Assembly (NCBI GenBank): GCA_002081555.1
Contig: MZNV01002554.1
Span: forward strand, 1-45,085
DNA: 45,085 nt
DNA from: Protostelium mycophagum
Lineage: Eukaryota > Evosea > Variosea > Protosteliida > Protosteliaceae
Direction: 5' to 3'
The notes beneath the pieces were generated by a model. The model saw only the letters and a list, made by a program, of their open reading frames with translations. It was not told the origin of the DNA and made no database searches. The translations under genes and the position numbers were made by a program. Position 1 is the stretch's first letter, and every line of letters starts with the position of its first letter. This document shows positions 41,109-45,085 of this stretch, one piece after another.

Positions 41109-44100
41109 TTAACCTTTCTTCTGCATCGGGTTGGCATTTCCAAGCTGTCCGAGGAGCATCTTCTTGTAGTCACTGAATTCTCCCGGAAATCTCTCGACGA
41201 TTCCGTCGTGGAAGTACCATATCGTGTCACAGACCATAGATATCAATCTCTCATCTGTCAGATGTCAGATTGACATCTCTTGTACACAGAATGCCTTTAT
41301 GCATCGTGGGTTATCACACAAAAGTGGGATCACCACCATCAAAAAAATGGATTATTGAAATTATAAATTATAATTATACATCTTTCCTTGGGGATTGATT
41401 TTCATTTCTTTTGTGAAAATAAATCACAAAAAAATGAAAATAAATTCGAATGACTGACCGTGACTGATAAGGAGGACACCACCCTTAAACTCCAAGAGTG
41501 ATTGTGATAATGAATCAATTGTTTCCAAATCCAAATGGTTAGAAGGCTCATCCAACAAGAGTATGTGTGGCTGTCTGTACGCCAATACCGAGAATACCAG
41601 ACGAGACCTGTCATTGTGTCAGATGAAAACTCCACGAGATCTCACGTACTTTTGACCTCCAGATAAAGTGTTGATTGTGCGGAGAACGATATCTCCGGAA
41701 AGTCCGAAAGAACCTAAATGTGCTCTGGCAGTCTGTATCGTGACACCTGTCAGCTCATGTCATCACATGTCATTTTGACAGTTCAGTGTACATACCAGGG
41801 TAAGTGTTCATGAAATGCTCCACGGGGGATACATCGAGACTGCAGATGTAAATATGGCGAGATTTACAAATTGTAAAGTAATTTTTGGACTTGATTCGTA
41901 AAAAATTCCGCGTAAAAACAACCAAGATGATTGTTGTCTCTACAACTTGATTACAATAAACTCAAAAGCTCACTCTAATTGGTCCACAAAATGCTGGGAG
42001 AATCTCGCGAATTTCAACTTGCCGTTTCTGATGACCTGCCCGCATCAGTTTTCCCGCCAATTCAAATTTTCAAATTTCAAACCTGTCCGTCGGTGGGTTC
42101 CAGCTCACCAGCGAGCAGATTCATCAGAGTACTCTTTCCGGCACCGTTTGCTCCGACGAGCGCGATTCTGGAGTCCATGTCAACCCCCATATTAAGCTTT
42201 TGGAATAACGGCTTCTTCGGGTCGTAACCGAAACTTGCATCGTTGAATTGTAGAACGGGGGGGGTCAAGGCGGGGGGGTCGGGGAACTGGGGGTGTCAAT
42301 GGGGTTACAACTCATCCCATTGTTATGTTGTATAAATAAAAATAATAATCAAATGTACACCACTTTCCCAGCACAAAACGACATTGTACAGATACTTAAT
42401 GAATATAACTACAAAAAATTGTAAAACAAAAAAATTACCCTGATGACAATGTTGGAATCACCGATGACCTCATCCACCATCTGCATCTTTTCAAGGGATT
42501 TAAGTCTTGACTGTACGAGAGCAGCACGGTTGGCATTATATCTAAATCTGTCTATAAACGCTTGGACGTGCTTCTTCTGCTTTTGCTGTGCCTCGAATTG
42601 TTTCGCTTGCTGACGTAATTGCTCGTATCTGGTGCCTTCGAAGGTGTCATAGTTACCCTGTTGTAGATGATCAGGTTTATTTTATTCAAATCGAAAAACG
42701 CAAATAATTTTTTTCACAAAAAAGAATTTCAAAAAGTAGAAAAAATTCCAAAAAAATTTAAATTTTTTTTACCTTGTACTCGGTCAATTTCTTCTGGTGC
42801 AGCAACAAAATGTCCGTGCAAACTCCGTTCAAAAATTCCCTCTGATGTGAAACCAACAGAATAGTCGCCTTCCAACTCGCAAGATATCCTTCTTCCGTCA
42901 GTCTACAATTCCATCTACAACTCATTTTCTCCATCTACAACTCGTCTTCTCATCTACAACTAGCCGAAAATCTCACCCTCTAGCCACAAACAAGAGAATA
43001 AATCCAGATGGTTCGTGGGCTCGTCTAAAATCAACAAGTCGGGCGCACAGAACAATGCTCGAGCCAAAGCAATACGCATACGCCATCCTCCAGAGAAGTC
43101 CTTTGTAGCTTGTGCCTGGCGCTGTCAATTTCTTCAGACACCGAGATGAGTACCTGCATGGCGGTGTCAAATCCGAGCCCAAAGAGGATGGAGGAAGCCT
43201 TGGCTTCTGCAGAGTCGGCGTCGATTGTCTGCAACCTCTCATAGATCTTTTTGAGTCTATCTGACCACTCTGAGCTGTTCTCCATGGAGGTGATGTGCTT
43301 CTCTTCGGCCATCAATTTTTCTCTCTCCACGTCACATTCCAAGACGGATTGTAGAGCGGTGGTGTCACTTCCTGCGACCTGTGACATTTAGCGGTCGTTT
43401 TTTTGAAATTCAAATATTTTGGTGTGGCGCCAGAGATCACAAAATGGCCTCAATTTATTTCAAGATAAAAAATTTTTTTGTTTGTAATTGCACGGAAAAA
43501 TGCATCGGAACATACCTCCTGCTCGACGTGGAGAATACGTATGTGCCCAGGAATTCCATAGATCTCTCTGTTGGAGATATGTCTTAACAGAGTAGACTTT
43601 CCGGTACCGTTACGACCCACGAGTCCGTACCTTCCCGCCATGAGTTCAAATTCAAATTTCGAATCGGTCTCACTTTCTGCCGTAAGCCAGATGGACTTGA
43701 CCGTTGGAGATGAGCATGTCCTTGCCGAAGGCGATGTCGAAGTTCTCGAGATGGATGTCTTTGAGCATGTTGGCGGAGCCGGTTCCCGTAGCATGGAAGA
43801 CGGTGGGCTTGGTGGAGTTGTTCGGCGCCACTTCCTTTGTCTTGGGTGTCTCCTTTGCTTTCAACTGTTTCATTTTCAGAGATGATCAGGTGGATTTATT
43901 TTAATAACTACAAATTTTTCGTACAAATAATGTTTTGAAGAGGTCAACATTCAGTGACCTGGAAATAGGAGGTGATAAAATCTAACAGAAAGTGGAAGCA
44001 GAACATGTACCTCTCTCTTCTTCTCTCTCTTGAGCTCATAAGCACCCAAACGATCAGTATCCACAAGGGTTGGCTGTGACACGGAGTTTGCTGAGGATTT

Positions 44101-44344
44101 CTGCAGAGGTCAAAAAAGATGATGAAAATTATATTGATTTAATACCTTTGCAGAGTGCCTCGGCAGCATCGTCGTCCTTCGCAATTCCTGCGTCCATTAT
44201 GAAGGGTGCGGCCATGCCGGCAAAATCCTCTTCAGAGATATTCTGATCCTCATCCAAAACGCCACCAATATAATCGATAATGGTTTCATCAAGAGAAGCG
44301 CCACAGGTGTCCTGTAGGACTTGCTTCACTTTAGAGCTGACCAT
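41109..44344 (-). CDS. ABCF3: ABC-F ATPase ABCF3/GCN20
   Basis: ABCF3/GCN20 is a soluble twin-ATPase that binds ribosomes and, with GCN1, helps activate the GCN2 kinase on amino-acid starvation. The N-terminal GCN1-binding region is present ([20 protein letters not shown]), followed by a KE linker. First cassette: [20 protein letters not shown], Walker [13 protein letters not shown], signature [15 protein letters not shown], Walker [15 protein letters not shown] helical linker (CKLTEYKG side to about 42470) leads to the second: [33 protein letters not shown]-like segment and [20 protein letters not shown], ending [16 protein letters not shown] at 41109. Both ATPase sites look intact. Around fifteen exons. 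One intron (42903-42976) contains a tandem of GTTGTAGATG units. Confidence 0.93.
42903..42976 (-). repeat. Intron composed of GTTGTAGATG units
   Basis: In this 74-nt ABCF3 intron, read on the minus strand, GTTGTAGATG occurs three times (ATCTACAAC on the plus strand at 42913, 42933 and 42952) and the intron ends ATTGTAG, spaced about 20 nt apart. Each unit ends in the TAG of a potential acceptor. Confidence 0.9.
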
Positions 44345-44459
44345 TTTAAAAATGATGTGGGTCGGAAAATTGTGAGATGGGTTGTAGATATCGCATCCAA
44401 AAATTGTGGGAAGCTTTTCGGAGTCGCAACTCTTGTCTGACGCAGAAAATCAATCTTCG

Positions 44460-44885
44460 ATGCGTTTCTTTGCGTTTTCACCATTAAAAATGGTTGAGGA
44501 GTGTGGAGATTGTCCTGCCGTTTTGGCAGATGGAATGCTCGCCACAGTTTACACAGCCCTACACGTGATTTGGCATCAAATTGCACACTGTAGATTGCAG
44601 GAGCAGACTGTGACAGAGATGCTCAAGGCTCGAGTGAAATGTTCTCGTTTACTCGTTTATTCAGCCGCAAGTTGGCCTGTTTTACAACTGGCCTGCGTGC
44701 ATTGCACGTGCGGTGATCGGCCTCTGGGCCGAGCCGTTAGTATTGGTGATTGTCGGTTCGTGTCTCTATGTGTCATTGTATTCTTCGATATGTACGGAAA
44801 ACATGAGCTCTGCGTAATTATTTGTTTGTTGGTGGTGTCATGGGGTCTATTGGATCTCTTCAATGAACCGTTTTCGTGGTCTTGA
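44460..44885 (+). CDS. Uncertain open frame upstream of ABCF3
   Basis: The frame runs 141 codons from MRFFAFSPLKMVEE through DGMLATVYTALHVIWHQIAH to a hydrophobic end (LCVIICLLVVSWGLLDLF). It is divergent from ABCF3 with about 115 bp between starts. The cysteine- and valine-rich tail could be a membrane anchor. There is no recognised domain, and the opposite strand is also open, so this may be chance. Confidence 0.3.
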   Translation: MRFFAFSPLKMVEECGDCPAVLADGMLATVYTALHVIWHQIAHCRLQEQTVTEMLKARVKCSRLLVYSAASWPVLQLACVHCTCGDRPLGRAVSIGDCRFVSLCVIVFFDMYGKHELCVIICLLVVSWGLLDLFNEPFSWS

Positions 44886-45085
44886 GACTCTCTTGTTTGA
44901 TGATCTTGTATGTTCAAGGGATGGTAGTTCATCATAGTGATCAGGTGAGGGAGGATCTGGTGGTTTGGTGGGTGGGTGGGCCTCCAGGGTATGGGGGGGA
45001 CGTATTGGTTGGGTCATGTGCGGGTCTTAAAGACCTGCAGAGTCATTACTTTTATTGACTCGTGCTGACTCTAGAAAATTTAGAG
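44886..45085. other. Right edge, no feature seen
   Basis: A G-rich segment (GTGGTTTGGTGGGTGGGTGG near 44960) and mixed sequence follow the last open frame. I see no gene or repeat here. Confidence 0.5.

Noticed and set aside
42903-42976. CRISPR-like spacing of the repeated nonamer
   Set aside because: The units are too short, spacers are similar and A/G-rich, and the locus is a eukaryotic intron.

Overview
This is a stretch of nuclear DNA from a unicellular eukaryote that I cannot place further. Genes lie on both strands, nearly all are split by short GT-AG introns (about 20-270 nt), spacing is tight (often under 200 bp), and the standard stop codons are used. Core eukaryotic genes recognised here are a GPN-loop GTPase, histones H2A and H4, Fe/Mn superoxide dismutase, ribosomal protein uL15 (RPL27A), UBL5/Hub1, the SRP receptor beta subunit and an ABCF3/GCN20 ATPase. 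A SUN-domain nuclear-envelope protein, a MYSM1-like SANT+JAMM deubiquitinase, a multi-ASH (CEP192-like) protein, adenosylcobalamin methylmalonyl-CoA mutase and histone 3' stem-loops point to a lineage with a rich ancestral gene set, possibly with a centrosome or cilium.

Layout. 1-1300: end of an unidentified gene, then tandem repeats. 1785-5829: GPN1, a divergent H2A/H4 pair sharing a promoter, and superoxide dismutase. 6148-9084: a kinase with two N-terminal MIT-like regions. 9265-12739: multi-ASH protein, converging on a minus-strand myristoylated EF-hand-like protein (12712-14916), which is divergent from a small second MGC-start protein (15077-15464). 15500-23488 (minus): methylmalonyl-CoA mutase, MYSM1-like DUB, UBL5. 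23666-28446 (minus): secreted beta-helix plus multi-pass membrane protein. 28529-30620: a small unknown gene or genes, then uL15. 30795-33745 (minus): SUN protein. 34970-38731 (minus): FUSC/ALMT-like membrane protein. 38755-40944: small genes and SRPRB. 41109-44344 (minus): ABCF3.

The most unusual signal is not a gene. The window is peppered with a few short, mostly palindromic sequence families: GTTGTAGAT / ATCTACAAC (dozens of copies, both strands), the palindrome ATCTACAACGATGTAGAT, the hairpin GATCTATTTATAGATC at intron ends, GAAATTTC arrays with an 11-bp period, the hairpin TGCGGCTCTGCCGCA, and CACGGTAATTACCGTG. They sit mainly in introns of unrelated genes, and some also occur inside exons in frame. 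They are the best candidate here for an undescribed system, such as an introner-like or palindromic repeat family. One histone gene (H2A) also carries an apparent 16-nt loss that breaks its frame.

Exon boundaries were read by eye from splice signals and known protein families; positions may be off by a base or two, and genes without a recognised family have uncertain ends.
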